DNA of 64,000 bases, taken from NCBI GenBank assembly GCA_030490835.1, contig CM059971.1, forward strand, positions 41,464,012 to 41,528,011. The letters are read 5' to 3'. The notes below the pieces were generated by a model. The model was not told the DNA's origin, searched no databases, and saw only the letters and a program-made list of their open reading frames with translations. This document shows, one piece after another, positions 46,862 to 56,890 of this stretch. Positions within the stretch are counted from its first letter, which is position 1, and every line of letters begins with the position of its first letter. A program made the translations under genes and the position numbers. Origin of the DNA: Annona cherimola. Taxonomy: Eukaryota > Streptophyta > Magnoliopsida > Magnoliales > Annonaceae.

Positions 46862-48035
46862 CGCGGGACATCTATGTAATTTTTAAAAAATCAAAATCTT
46901 AGTTTTTGGACGCCCGCGGGTCATCTATATAATTTTAGAAATCAAAATCTTAATTTTTGGATACCAGCGTGACATCTATATATTTTTAGAAATCAAAATC
47001 TTAATTTTTGGATGCCCGCGGGACATCTATGTGATTTTAAAAATCAAAATCTTAGTTTTTGGACGCTCGCGGGTCATCTATATAATTTTAGAAATCAAAA
47101 TCTTAATTTTTGGATGCTCGCGGGACATCTATGTAATTTTAAAAAAATCAAAATCTTAGTTTTTGGACACCCGCGGGTCATCTATATAATTTTAGAAATC
47201 AAAATCTTAATTTTTTGGATGCCCGCGGGACATCTATGTAATTTTAAAAATCAAATCTTAATTTTTGGATGCCCGCGGGACATCTATGTGATTTTAAAAA
47301 TCAAAATCTTAGTTTTTGGACGCCCGCGGGTCATCTATATAATTTTAGAAATCAAAATCTTAATTTTTGGATGCCCGCGGGACATCTATGTGATTTTAAA
47401 AAATCAAAATCTTAGTTTTTGGACGCCCGCGGGTCATCTATATAATTTTAGAAATCAAAATCTTAATTTTTGGATGCCCGCGAGACATCTATGTAATTTT
47501 AAAAATCAAAATCTTAATTTTTGGATGCCCGCGGGACATCTATGTGATTTTAAAAATCAAAATCTTAATTTTTGGATGCCCGCGGGACATTTATATATTT
47601 TTAGAAATCAAAATCTTAATTTTTGGATGCCTGCGGGACATCTATGTGATTTTAAAAATCAAAATCTTAATTTTTGGATGCCCGCGGGACATCTATGTGA
47701 TTTTAAAAATCAAAATCTTAGTTTTTGGACGCTCGCGAGTCATCTATATAATTTTAGAAATCAAAATCTTAGTTTTTGGATGCCCGCGGGACATCTATGT
47801 AATTTTTAAAAAATCAAAATCTTAGTTTTTGGACACCCGCGGGTCATCTATATAATTTTAGAAATCAAAATCTTAATTTTTGGATGCCCGCGGGACATCT
47901 ATGTGATTTTAAAAATCAAAATCTTAATTTTTGGATGCCCGCGGGACATCTATGTGATTTTAAAAATCAAAATCTTAATTTTTGGATGCTCGCGGGACAT
48001 CTATATATTTTTAGAAATCAAAATCTTAATTTTTG
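46862..48035. repeat. 51-bp tandem array, right block (about 23 copies)
   Basis: Continuation of the 51-bp array, with units differing mainly at CATCTATATA versus CATCTATGTG or CATCTATGTA and by single-base indels. Two unit types alternate in several places, suggesting a higher-order 102-bp repeat produced by unequal exchange. A 265-codon + frame (47012-47809) is caused by the period being a multiple of three. Confidence 0.95.
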
Positions 48036-48239
48036 GAGGCCTTTTAATATATGTGTATAATATATATATTTTTGAGGCTTTGGATATATATGTATGTATA
48101 TATATTATCTCGGGATCCTCTGGTGACTCTCTCTCTCTTTTATTTATTTATTTATTTATTTATCAGAAAACTTATCCCGGGATCCCGGGCCATTCCATGG
48201 CGCGCTGGGTGGAATCCCGGGACTTAAACACTTACCTAT

Positions 48240-48660
48240 ATATATCAGATACATATATAAGGCGTACTCGGGGAGATCCCGAGATCTCGGGGCCTATATA
48301 TATATAGACTATTATATATATTTTTTTTATATCATAAGAAAAAAAAACGCTTTAATATATATATATACTATATATATAGCGCACCCGGGGAGATTCCGAG
48401 ACCCCGGGGCCTATATATATATAGACTATTACATAAATATATATTTTATATCATAAGAAAAAAACGCTTTAATATATATACATATATATATATACTATAT
48501 ATATAGCGCACCCGGGGAGATCCCGAGACCTCGGGGCCTATATATATATATAGACTATTATATATATATATATTATTTTTATCATAAAAAGATGCTTTAC
48601 TACATGACCCCGGGGCCTATATATATTATATGTATTATTACATATTTTTATTATAATAAT
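48240..48660. repeat. ~115-127-bp tandem repeats with GC-rich boxes in AT-rich DNA
   Basis: Three to four units contain CACCCGGGGAGATYCCGAGA and CTCGGGGCCTATATATATA, followed by long TA runs. They lie in the transcribed part of the Tat LTR. Confidence 0.85.
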
Positions 48661-48759
48661 TCATAGTTATATATATATATATGTATATATATATTTATAT
48701 ATATATATAGAAAATACACACATATATAATATGTATATGTATATATATATATTTTTTTT

Positions 48760-49020
48760 AAAGAGTAAAATATTTAACCCGTGTGTCAATTCAACCCGCC
48801 AGTCGGGGAGTATCCACGTTGGGAAAAGTAATTTTTGAAAATAATATATGTGTATATATGTATATATTTTTTTTATATATAGAAAATACACACATATATA
48901 TTTTTATTTTATTTTTAAAGGAGAAAAATACTTAACCTGTGTGTCAATTCAACCCGCCAGTCGGGGAGTATCTACGTTGGGAAAAGTATATTTTTTTTAA
49001 AATAATATATATATATATAT
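48760..49020. repeat. ~152-bp direct repeat (two copies)
   Basis: GTGTGTCAATTCAACCCGCC followed by AGTCGGGGAGTAT occurs at about 48781 and 48940, with flanking AT runs. A diverged single relative lies near 44575-44610. Confidence 0.85.
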
Positions 49021-49183
49021 TTTTTAATAAGAAAGAAATTCTTAAAAGAAAGAAAATAAAAAAAATATATCTGGAGAACTCACGTTCTCTTTTCTTTGAG
49101 CGTGGGAGAGCTCCCGTCCGGGTTGAGTTCTCTGCTCAAGTTCTCTCCCGTCGTCGTTGTCTTGAAATGGATGCCTACTCCTT

Positions 49184-49191
49184 TATTTATA
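49184..49191 (-). promoter_or_regulatory. TATA box of Tat LTR
   Basis: The minus strand reads CTATAAATAAAGGAG, a consensus plant TATA box, in the sense of the retrotransposon. Downstream (49150 towards 43446) would be R/U5; upstream (to 50915) U3. This places all the large tandem arrays in the transcribed part and the ABCF fragment in U3. Confidence 0.7.
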
Positions 49192-49227
49192 GGCTTAGCG
49201 ATACAGTTCCGCGTGGCCTTGTTGTTC

Positions 49228-49425
49228 TTACAGTGATTCCGCGGAACCTTTTCATGAATCTCGCATGTGGGCGCGGGTTATAATTTCCGCGGAACCTTTT
49301 CATGAATCTCGCATGTGGGCGCGGGTTATCATTCCCGTGGAACATTAGCTTCAGCGGAACCTTTTCACGAATCTCGCATGTGGGCGCGGGTTATCATTCC
49401 CGCGGAACATTAGCTTCAGCGTGTT
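49228..49425. repeat. Three ~50-75-bp U3 repeats next to the TATA box
   Basis: CGCGGAACCTTTTCATGAATC and GCATGTGGGCGCGGGTTAT recur three times with small changes. The block starts about 40 bp upstream (in the minus direction) of the TATA box, the usual place for LTR enhancer repeats. Confidence 0.85.
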
Positions 49426-49439
49426 TTTTTTTTTTTTTT

Positions 49440-49760
49440 TTTTTCTACGGCACGTCTCGTCTTCAGAGCAGCTATTGCTGCAAACCTGTTATCTTTCACC
49501 AAAGGGGTTGTACTGTCGCTCTGAAACGGATTTCGTGTCTGTCACTAGACTTTCTTCATCCTCTGCCACTACTGCAGCCTTCTTAAGGCTCGCCGGCTGC
49601 TCCACGGCTTGCAAATCATCTCAATCCTCCAAGAGAGCTCGCTGCTTTGAAGCCCTTGCTTGCTGAAAAAAAACGACGAGTGTGGTTCCAGAAGCAGAGC
49701 GATCTTCCGGGCCGAGGCTTCTTTTCTAGCGCGACAGCTATTGCTCGTAAAATGAATAAA
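49440..49760. other. Unassigned GC-richer segment in Tat U3
   Basis: This stretch has more even base composition than the AT runs around it and open frames on both strands, but no motif I recognise. It sits beside the ABCF fragment and might be another captured host fragment; this is a guess from composition only. Confidence 0.3.
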
Positions 49761-49914
49761 GGAAGAAGGCATTAGCATGAAAAAAAAAAATCCCGGGAAA
49801 GCTTCAAAAATGGATGCACGCCAACACTAGCAACGGCTTATCAGCTGGCCCCCCCTTGATTGAATCTGACAACCCGGCCTTTTTCTGCGCTGGCTTATAA
49901 GGCTCAAACACCAA

Positions 49915-50262
49915 TCAATCCGACAACCCGGCCTTGCTCCTCTGATGTTGCTTGAAATCCATAATGTCACCTTCCCATCGTGTTAAGGCCTGATTCTCAC
50001 ACACCCATATCTCCTAAGCCACCTCGTTAATAAGCCTGAAATCATAGCTGACAAGGACCATTCCTCCATCCCACTCATTCAAAGCCTCTACCAATGAGTC
50101 TATTGTTTCAATGTCCAGATGGTTGGTTGGCTCGTCTAGTAACAACAAATGAGATTGTCTCCATGCCAACCAAGCAAAGATGACTCCGCTTCTTTGTCCA
50201 TCTGACAGGTTCTTCATCACTTGCGCCTTGCTTGCTCGTAGTTTTTTTTTTTTTTTTAACAA
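49915..50262 (-). pseudogene. Captured C-terminal fragment of an ABCF-type (GCN20-like) ATPase
   Basis: The minus strand encodes about 115 codons of the last nucleotide-binding domain of an ABC-F protein, soluble ATPases of translation. Visible are [15 protein letters not shown] (signature LSDGQ for LSGGQ), then [13 protein letters not shown] (Walker B plus the ABCF motif), then [15 protein letters not shown], where the conserved H-loop His of VSHD is Tyr. After INEVA there is an in-frame TAG, then [20 protein letters not shown], and the fragment ends KAGLSD and a natural-looking TGA (49915-49917). The upstream side breaks off at a poly-A run, so no Walker A is present. A short direct repeat of the last codons lies 54 bp away (49862-49881). 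It is a transduplicated host fragment within the LTR and cannot make a working ATPase. Confidence 0.85.
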
Positions 50263-50789
50263 CGTCTCTTTGTTTTAATGGCTGTTGCTGCTACTGATTC
50301 GAGGTTGGAGTCATTATTTCCATCGCAGAGATTTTGAGACCAATATTTTTTTTTAATATATATATATATATTTTTTATTATATATATGTGCATATTTTTC
50401 TTTCTCTTTTTTTTTCTTCTCTTTTTTTTTAATTTTTATTTTAAATAAAAGTACTTTCACAATGGTGGCAAAAGCTGCAAAGCGGGAAAAAAATTGTCCA
50501 GGGTATATTATTATTATTATTATTATATATTTGCTTTTGGGCTAACCATCACCATAAAATCCGGTAGATTTCGAGTTGGCACCATCTCCCATTGAAATTT
50601 TCTCATTGGATGGCCAAAGCTTACGCCCCCACCTCTTCTTCTTTTTATTTTTTATTATTTTTTATTATTATTTTTTTATAACCTCTTTTTTTTCTCTCTT
50701 TTTTTTGTGTTTAAATTTTCCGACCTATAAACCCCTTTTTTTTTCTAAAAAAATTGACTATGTGAGATTTCTTATTATTATTATTTTTT

Positions 50790-50793
<4 letters not shown>

Positions 50794-50827
<34 letters not shown>
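50794..50827. repeat. CT microsatellite
   Basis: An uninterrupted CT run of about 17 units within pyrimidine-rich U3 sequence. Confidence 0.9.
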
Positions 50828-50832
<5 letters not shown>

Positions 50833-50915
50833 ATTTTTATGGCCATCAATTTCTCGTTTTTTGTGATTTTTTTTTTCTTTCGTAGTAGACCTACGGTTCA
50901 AAATATACCTCAACA

Positions 50916-50929
50916 AATGCCCCCTAAGG
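50916..50929 (-). other. Polypurine tract of Tat element
   Basis: The minus strand reads CCTTAGGGGGCATT directly before the LTR start TGTTGAGG. Position and sequence fit a Tat-lineage PPT. It sets the LTR boundary used here. Confidence 0.7.
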
Positions 50930-51376
50930 AATTATGCCATCGTGGGCTGCTTGTAAAGGCATGATTCCTGACTTGTTGGATGGCTAGCCTTTCCTGACTT
51001 TTTTTTTTTTTTTTTTTTTTTGCAGTTAAGCACAGCGCTTGGAGAGCTTTGGGAGTCAACAAGCTCGTGGCTTTTGCATGTTTGAGGTACTATTCAGTGG
51101 ATTTTATGCTTAATTAATTTCACTTAACGACCCCTTTATACTAGGCCATATATATTTTCCTTTTTTTTCTCTTTCTTTCTTTCTTTTTCTTTCTTTATTT
51201 TATTATTATTATTATTTTATTTTTATATTTTTTTGACGGCTACTGCTTGACTTGGGCACATAAGCAACTTCATACTTTTGTAGTAGAGTTGTGACCTGTG
51301 GTAGTTCTCTTCTCTTCTCTCTTTTTTTTTTTTTTTTTGAATCTGATATATATATATATATATATATTTGCAGGCA
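50930..51376 (+). other. Putative 5' UTR exon and intron of the antisense gene
   Basis: A 22-T run ending TTTTTGCAG (51025) and a second TATATTTGCAG (51373) both look like splice acceptors. GAG|GTACTA at 51086/51087 is a possible donor. A non-coding exon at 51026-51086 and an intron 51087-51373 are therefore plausible, placing the promoter further left, in or near the LTR U3. Confidence 0.4.
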
Positions 51377-54300
51377 ATGTCTTCTCCAGAATTTTCTATT
51401 CTTTTACCACGAGAGAAATCAGCGGTGAAAAAGAAGCGTTCTTCCCTTGAGGAGCCAAAGGATAGCGCGACTCTTTTTTCCAAAGTAGCTTCAATTGCGA
51501 CGCCTCCAACGTCACCTTCTCTCGTTAAGAAGCGTAAGGTTGTTGCGTATGCCCGTGGGGAGTTTAAAAGGCAAAAATCTTCTTCAAAGAAAAATGAATC
51601 TTCTAAAAAAAGCTCTCCCGAAGAACTGATGACATCTAAGAAAAAGCAGCGTGTTCCGAAGAGAAAAACTGCGCAGAGCGCCAAGAAGTACGATCTTTTC
51701 TTCGGTCGCCCTTGTGGAGGTTGTTCTTCTTATTTCGGGTGGTATCCTGCCTTAACAAGCCATGAATGCTTTGAATGTTCACATGGGCCCTCTCACTTCA
51801 GCCCAATGCGTTGCCACCTTATGGAGGACATTAACGGTCGGTCTACTCAGATCTTTATGATTCCAGAGAAGATTTTCACTGAACGTTTGAATTGTCAAGA
51901 AGGGTATATCTTTGGAAAAGGTGTTGCTGCGACTGATCCCCGCAAGATCTTTTCTGGTTGCTTTTTACTCCCGACCAGGGCATTAGGCAATCCCCATAAT
52001 TTTATCGTAGAGACTCCTCGCTGGTTGCAAAAAGAATTAGAAGACTATTCTTTTATATGCAAGGAGGGTGCTAATGTCTACCGTGGCTGCTTAGGTAACA
52101 TCCCGGGCTTTAATCAATGGGGACAACATTTGGTCTCTCGTCATGAAGCAGTACTTACAGCCGCTGGTGTGAAAGATGCGATCTTAGCCACCGGAGAAGG
52201 TTTTTGGAAAGACAACAACATTATAGATGCCTTTGTAAGCTTCTGGTCACCGGCGACTAACTCCTTCATATTTCCATTTGGAGAGATGAGCGTTACTTTG
52301 TGGGATCTGAAGGGGATATGCGGTCTCCCTGTATGTGGATTTCCCTTTGATGAGTGTACCCCTCCAAACTCTTTCTTCAACAAGAACCCGATTGCTTCAA
52401 AGGTCATAGATCTTCTTGACGAATTATATCAAACGACCAAAAAGAAAAAGTTCACAGCAAGAGACTGGGTGGCATTATTCTCAAGGATTTCTGACCAACA
52501 GGTATCTAATGACAACTGACCTTCTAACATTGTTGAGTTTCATGCCAGTGGGCAAGGCAGCCTGTGGCTTCCCCTTGAGTGCCTACAACAAGTACAGCCT
52601 GAGGTCGAGCTTATCCTCTTTTTGTGGCTTTGGACCTCCGTGGTCATTTGTCCTTCCTCTTCGGCCTACGGTCTCGTAAAATGGTCATGTCTTTATGTGG
52701 CTTGTGAGATGGCTCAAGGCAAGCGCTTCGCTCTGGCACCACGAGTATTATGTGATATTTATAAAGGTTTAAATCAGATTGTATATAATGAGAAAGGCCC
52801 CGGGCGTGCCATTTCTTATTTCCCGGCTCATTTTCTACTTGGCTGGCTTGGTTTTTATTTCCCAGAGATTTATGGAGTCGAGGAGGTTACCCAGCTTCCT
52901 TCTCAGGGTTTGATATTGAAGAAATTTGCCAAGCGTAACTTAGCCAGCTATAATTTTGAAGACATGACCGGGCTCCTCATCCAAGCTGGTTATTTTGAAG
53001 AGAGGTTCTTTCGTATGGTTGCCCCCTGCGAGTGGTCAACAAAATCTTCCTCCGATGGATTGACCCTTGATGAAAAAGACTTTGCGTTGTCGCTTCAACC
53101 AGGTCTCTTGGCTTACAGGGATGGTCCTCGTTTTGAAGTTGAGCCGTATTATCCTCACAGGTTTGCTCGTCAGTTCGGCTTTGATCAGGATGTTCCTGCA
53201 TATCTTCCTCGCATCCCGAGATATCAAAGGGAAGTTGGGGTCGGACCTCTTCACTGGCTCGCAGTATGCTCGCGCTTTGAGGGAGTTAAGTTCTCCTGTG
53301 AGCTGAAATTTCCTTCGTTTGACCGTCGAGTCCGGACAACTCAAGATTATGTTCATTGGTATGGCATCTGTGCGGTGAAAGTTGTCGAGCAAGTTGCGCC
53401 TAAATCTCGCTTTTGGGCCTTTAAACCCCTTGACTTGACCACCAGTTGGGGTGAACTGGGCTTGGTGATGCCTTTTGGGATTAGACGCTTCAAGGAACCA
53501 GACGCGGAGGAGACTGAGGCTGTTTGTGTTCAACACATCGATTCCTTCAAGGCATACCCTGGGATCATCGGTTGTAGCTTTCACTGCACTGACTGGGTTG
53601 CGGAAGGAAAAGAGTATATTCGTCGTGACACCGAGCCAGCCAAGAAGACTTTATGGGAGTTAGCTGCTGAAAAGGCAGCTTCTAAAAAGGATGCGAAACC
53701 TATGGAGACTTGGAGTATGTTTCTTCTCTCTTTTCTTCCCTCTTTTTTTTATGCTTTTATCCTTACCTATCCCTCTTTTTTTTTGTTTAGAATACAATGT
53801 CAAGCTTCCCGAGGTTGTATATCCGCCAAAGCCAATCAGTCTCTTTTGGTTTCCCAATCGTCCCACCAACTTAGAGGCTACAGAGTCATTGACAATGCAT
53901 GAACTTGTGAGAAGACGCGAAAAATTCGAAAAACGAGGGATTCATCTCCAATTGATGGACTTTCAGATCCTTCACAAGAAAAGGTTCCTTAGCGCAAGAA
54001 GAAGCTGTGAGACCTTCAGAAGAGTCTGATAAAAGGTCATACCCCATTTCCAAGCTACCCGAGCCATCCGAGGAAGGGGACGTTGTAGCAGGGCCGGATG
54101 TTGTGATGAATTCTTCCAATGATTATGAAGTGAGTAAGGGAACACGTGCCGAGGCGCAGAATAACTCTCCTGTGCTATCGGACCCTAGTGACCATGCTCT
54201 GAGTGACCTTTTGGGCTTCCATGTAGATCTCAATATGGGTCAAGATGACCAACCGATGCGGTCTTGTGATAGCGGGCCTATATTTTCTGATAACATCTTC

Positions 54301-55514
54301 ATGAGAGATTTTCTGGCAGTTCGGACTCCCGAGGCATGTCAATCTCCTCATTCTATAGCCCAAGATACTCCTGTGAAGGCAGCTTCTTATTCAGGATCTG
54401 GTTCGGGAGGAGAAATCCGCTCGGAGGCTCCACGTAATCACCTAGAAGGCACGGGTATGAATTTTGAAGGTAAACCCTTCCTTTTCTCCCTTTTTTTTAC
54501 ATTTTTTTTGATAGCTGCCTTAGTTGTCGAAGTATCTGATGACGATGCTCATGGCGGGGAGAATTCGACACCGATAGGGCCGTTACCTGTTTCTCCTATG
54601 TCACCAGGTATTTGTATTTCAGCTTTTTCGCCTAGTTAACTTGTGGTTCTAACATCTTGATTCATACTTTTCAGCCTTAGGACCTAGTCGCTCAAGTGGT
54701 CCTCACTTTAGTTCAACCGGTCCTAGCACTGGCGCGAGCTCAAGTGGGGCTCGTCAGCTTCCTGATGTCAAAGATCGCTTCTTGGATCCCTTGCATCATT
54801 TCTTTTCAACTTTCAAGGTGATCGGGGCGGAGCAGTTAGAGCAACGGGATCTCAAACGTTTGAGGCGCGCAATAGCCCAATTCAAGGGATGCATCGTCTC
54901 TTCTTTGGGGGACATGAATTCTCCTGATGATATCACCGAAGCGTTGGATATTTGTGAAGACTTTTCCATGGTCCTGGATAGGCTCCAACTTCGCGTTTTT
55001 GGTTTTGGTGATGTCATACTCTCGCTCGAGAAGTTGCGTGCCCATTGGCGCGAGCTCGAGGCTGCTGCACGACCCTTGGTTTCTGTAGAAGATCTAGCGT
55101 CCGCAGAAGTCGACCTCGCCAAATGTAGGGATAGCCTTGCTCAACTTAAGGAACGTAACTTTCAGGTCGCAAAGGAGATGGAAAGTAAAAAGATGATTGC
55201 CGAGGAGATTCGATCTTCCATAGCGGCTAAACAGGCCGAGGTTCGTCGTATTGTCACTTCTATCTTTGTGGATAGAAGTAGACTAAATTCGTTGATTTCT
55301 ACCTCCAACGATCTTCAGGGCTGAAGTTGACCTCTACAAAGTAAGAATTGATTCAGAGAGTCAGGATATTTCTTCAATGGAGGCTAAAGTCGAAGAGTTG
55401 CGGGCGTATACAGTTCCTCCTGCTGATGTAGTGAACTCTATCCGAGTTTTGAAGGAGTCCTTTCCTTCTACAAGGGAGACTCTAGAGATTTTCTTACAAA
55501 ATTTTGATGTATGA
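51377..55514 (+). pseudogene. Antisense plant-mobile-domain gene carried by the Tat element
   Basis: A spliced + strand gene of about 1300 codons lies between pol and the 3' LTR, opposite to the retrotransposon. I start at the ATG 51377, three bases after an acceptor-like TTTGCAG. Residues 1-100 are Lys/Ser-rich with KKRKV, a likely nuclear import signal. A PMD follows: FWSPATNSFIFPFGEMSVTL, WDLKGICGLPVCG, then CPSSSAYG and QGKRFALAPRVLCDIYKGLN. Next come an acidic Ser/Pro-rich linker and a C-terminal helical region likely to form a coiled coil (DSLAQLKERNFQVAKEMESK). Introns that keep frame: 53715-53790, 54470-54514 (or to 54523), 54608-54674. Damage: nonsense TGA at 52517-52519 with the frame otherwise continuous, a frameshift near 53990 and an extra base near 55320. 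The stop at 55512-55514 is 15 bp from the pol stop. PMDs occur in plant MAIN-type proteins and in several transposons; the function in this element is unknown. Confidence 0.8.
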
Positions 55515-55529
55515 CTCCTTTTGTAAATT

Positions 55530-56890
55530 TTATGGATAATATCTTTTTAAATAATTCCCATTTACAGTTGCTTTCACTTGATTTTCGCAATTAATAACTT
55601 CATATGTGCCATTGCCATAGACCCTTTCAATGATGTAAGACCCTTCCCATTTAGGTTCGAATTTACCAGTAAGTTTGCCCCCGATCATAAGCTCTGTGCG
55701 TAGCTTTAGCACCAAATCCCCTCTTTTGAATGAGCGATGTCTCACGACTTTATTGTATGCTTCGACCATCCGAGCTTGATAGAGTTCGATTCGTTGCCGT
55801 GCTTGAACTCGTTTTTCATCTAGTGCCTCGAGCTCGTCGAAGCGAAGTTTGGCTTGTTGTTCAGTAATTAACCCAGAATGGATGGCAACCCTTAAAGATG
55901 CTAACTGAATTTCCACTGGTAAGACTGCTTCTGCGCCAAAAAGCAATGAATATGGCGTTGCTCCCATCGCAGTTCGATGTGTGGTTCTGTAGGCCCACAA
56001 TGCTTCGGGTAACCTCTCGTGCCAATCACGCTTATTTTTCACAATGGTCCTTTTGAGGATTCGAATGATATTTTTGTTAAATGCCTCTGCTTGACCATTT
56101 CCTTGTGGGTAATAGGGCGATGAGAACACTTGTTTGATTCCAAACCTTTGGCATAACTAATTTACTTTATCGTTTTTGAATGGCGTGCCATTATCTGAGG
56201 TGATTTGATAGGGAACACCATAACGGTAGATGATTTTGTGCTTGATAAATTCAACCACCTCTTGTGCTCGGACTCTCTTGTAAGCTTTAGCTTCTACCAA
56301 TTTGGAGAAATAATCCGTAGCGGCTAAAATATATAAGTGTCCTTTAGATGACGACGGGTTTATCGGACCGACAATATCAAAACCCCACCAAGAGAAGGGC
56401 CATGAGATAGGTGCTGGAGACATTACTGAAGCAGGAATATGATAAATATCTCCATGCATTTGGCAGGCTTCACAGGATTTCGCAAAATTGATGGAGTTTT
56501 GGACCATTGTGGGCCAATAATAGCCCAACGTTTTGATCCTATGATAAAGACGACATCCAGATTGGTGGGCGCCGCATTCGCTGGAGTGCGTCTCTTGAAG
56601 AACTTGACAGATATCATTTCCGTCAATACAGCGAAGCCAAAGCCCATCAAAAGCAATCCGATACAAATCGTCTTGAAACACAGTATATCGCGAAACAGCC
56701 TTTCTCAATGACTTCCTTGCGATTGGATCATCTGGTTCAATGCCATATTTGAGGTAGTTAATGATAGGGATGCGCCAGTCATCATTGTTTGTAGTTACCT
56801 CAGATACACACCATCCAACTTGATCTACTTGGAACTCTTCATCATCTTCTAATCTTTGTACTCGAATTGTCATGTCATCAAGCTCATTGG
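55530..56890 (-). pseudogene. Integrase of Tat element
   Basis: The 3' end of pol. The zinc-binding region reads QETHSSECGAHQSGCRLYHR and CEACQMHGDIYHIP. The catalytic core reads WWGFDIVGPINP, AATDYFSKLVEAKA, ITSDNGTPFKND and YYPQGNGQAEAFNK, giving D, D and E residues. The C terminus (RSFKRGDLVLKL, GKFEPKWEGSYIIERVYGNG) has the GPY/F-like fold and no chromodomain, as expected for Tat. A stop at 56157-56159 with a nearby break separates SDNG from the Glu-containing part. The last codons NYLKRYYP end at 55530, 15 bp from the antisense gene stop. Confidence 0.92.

Larger units (their letters stand above)
43446..50915 (-). mobile_element. 3' LTR of Tat-lineage retrotransposon
   Basis: On the minus strand it starts TGTTGAGGTATATTTTG at 50915, just after a G-rich polypurine tract, and ends CCGGAACA at 43446, where homology to the Del LTR stops; the termini are TGTT...AACA. 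It is 7470 bp, or about 5.7 kb without the nested copia-like LTR, a size usual for Tat/Ogre elements. It holds a 35-bp repeat, a 51-bp array, ~120-bp and ~152-bp AT/GC mosaic repeats, a TATA box, U3 repeats and an ABCF gene fragment. The left target duplication is predicted to be ACGTT (43441-43445); the partner is outside the window. Confidence 0.8.

Noticed and set aside
47012..47809. 265-codon + frame and its 93-141-codon relatives in the same repeats (44724-45149, 47544-48307)
   Set aside because: Created by a 51-bp period that is a multiple of three; the same units are open in two frames and the composition is non-protein-like.
44775..48035. CRISPR-like appearance of regularly spaced repeats
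   Set aside because: The units are contiguous 51-bp tandem copies without unique spacers, in a plant retrotransposon LTR.
50014..50262. Functional ABC transporter gene
   Set aside because: Only the C-terminal half-domain is present, no Walker A, H-loop His changed and an in-frame stop; it is a captured fragment.
52502..52597. Intron in the PMD gene after CAACAG|GTATCT
   Set aside because: The frame before and after is the same and differs only by one TGA, so a nonsense change is simpler; an intron to 52597 is possible but unnecessary.
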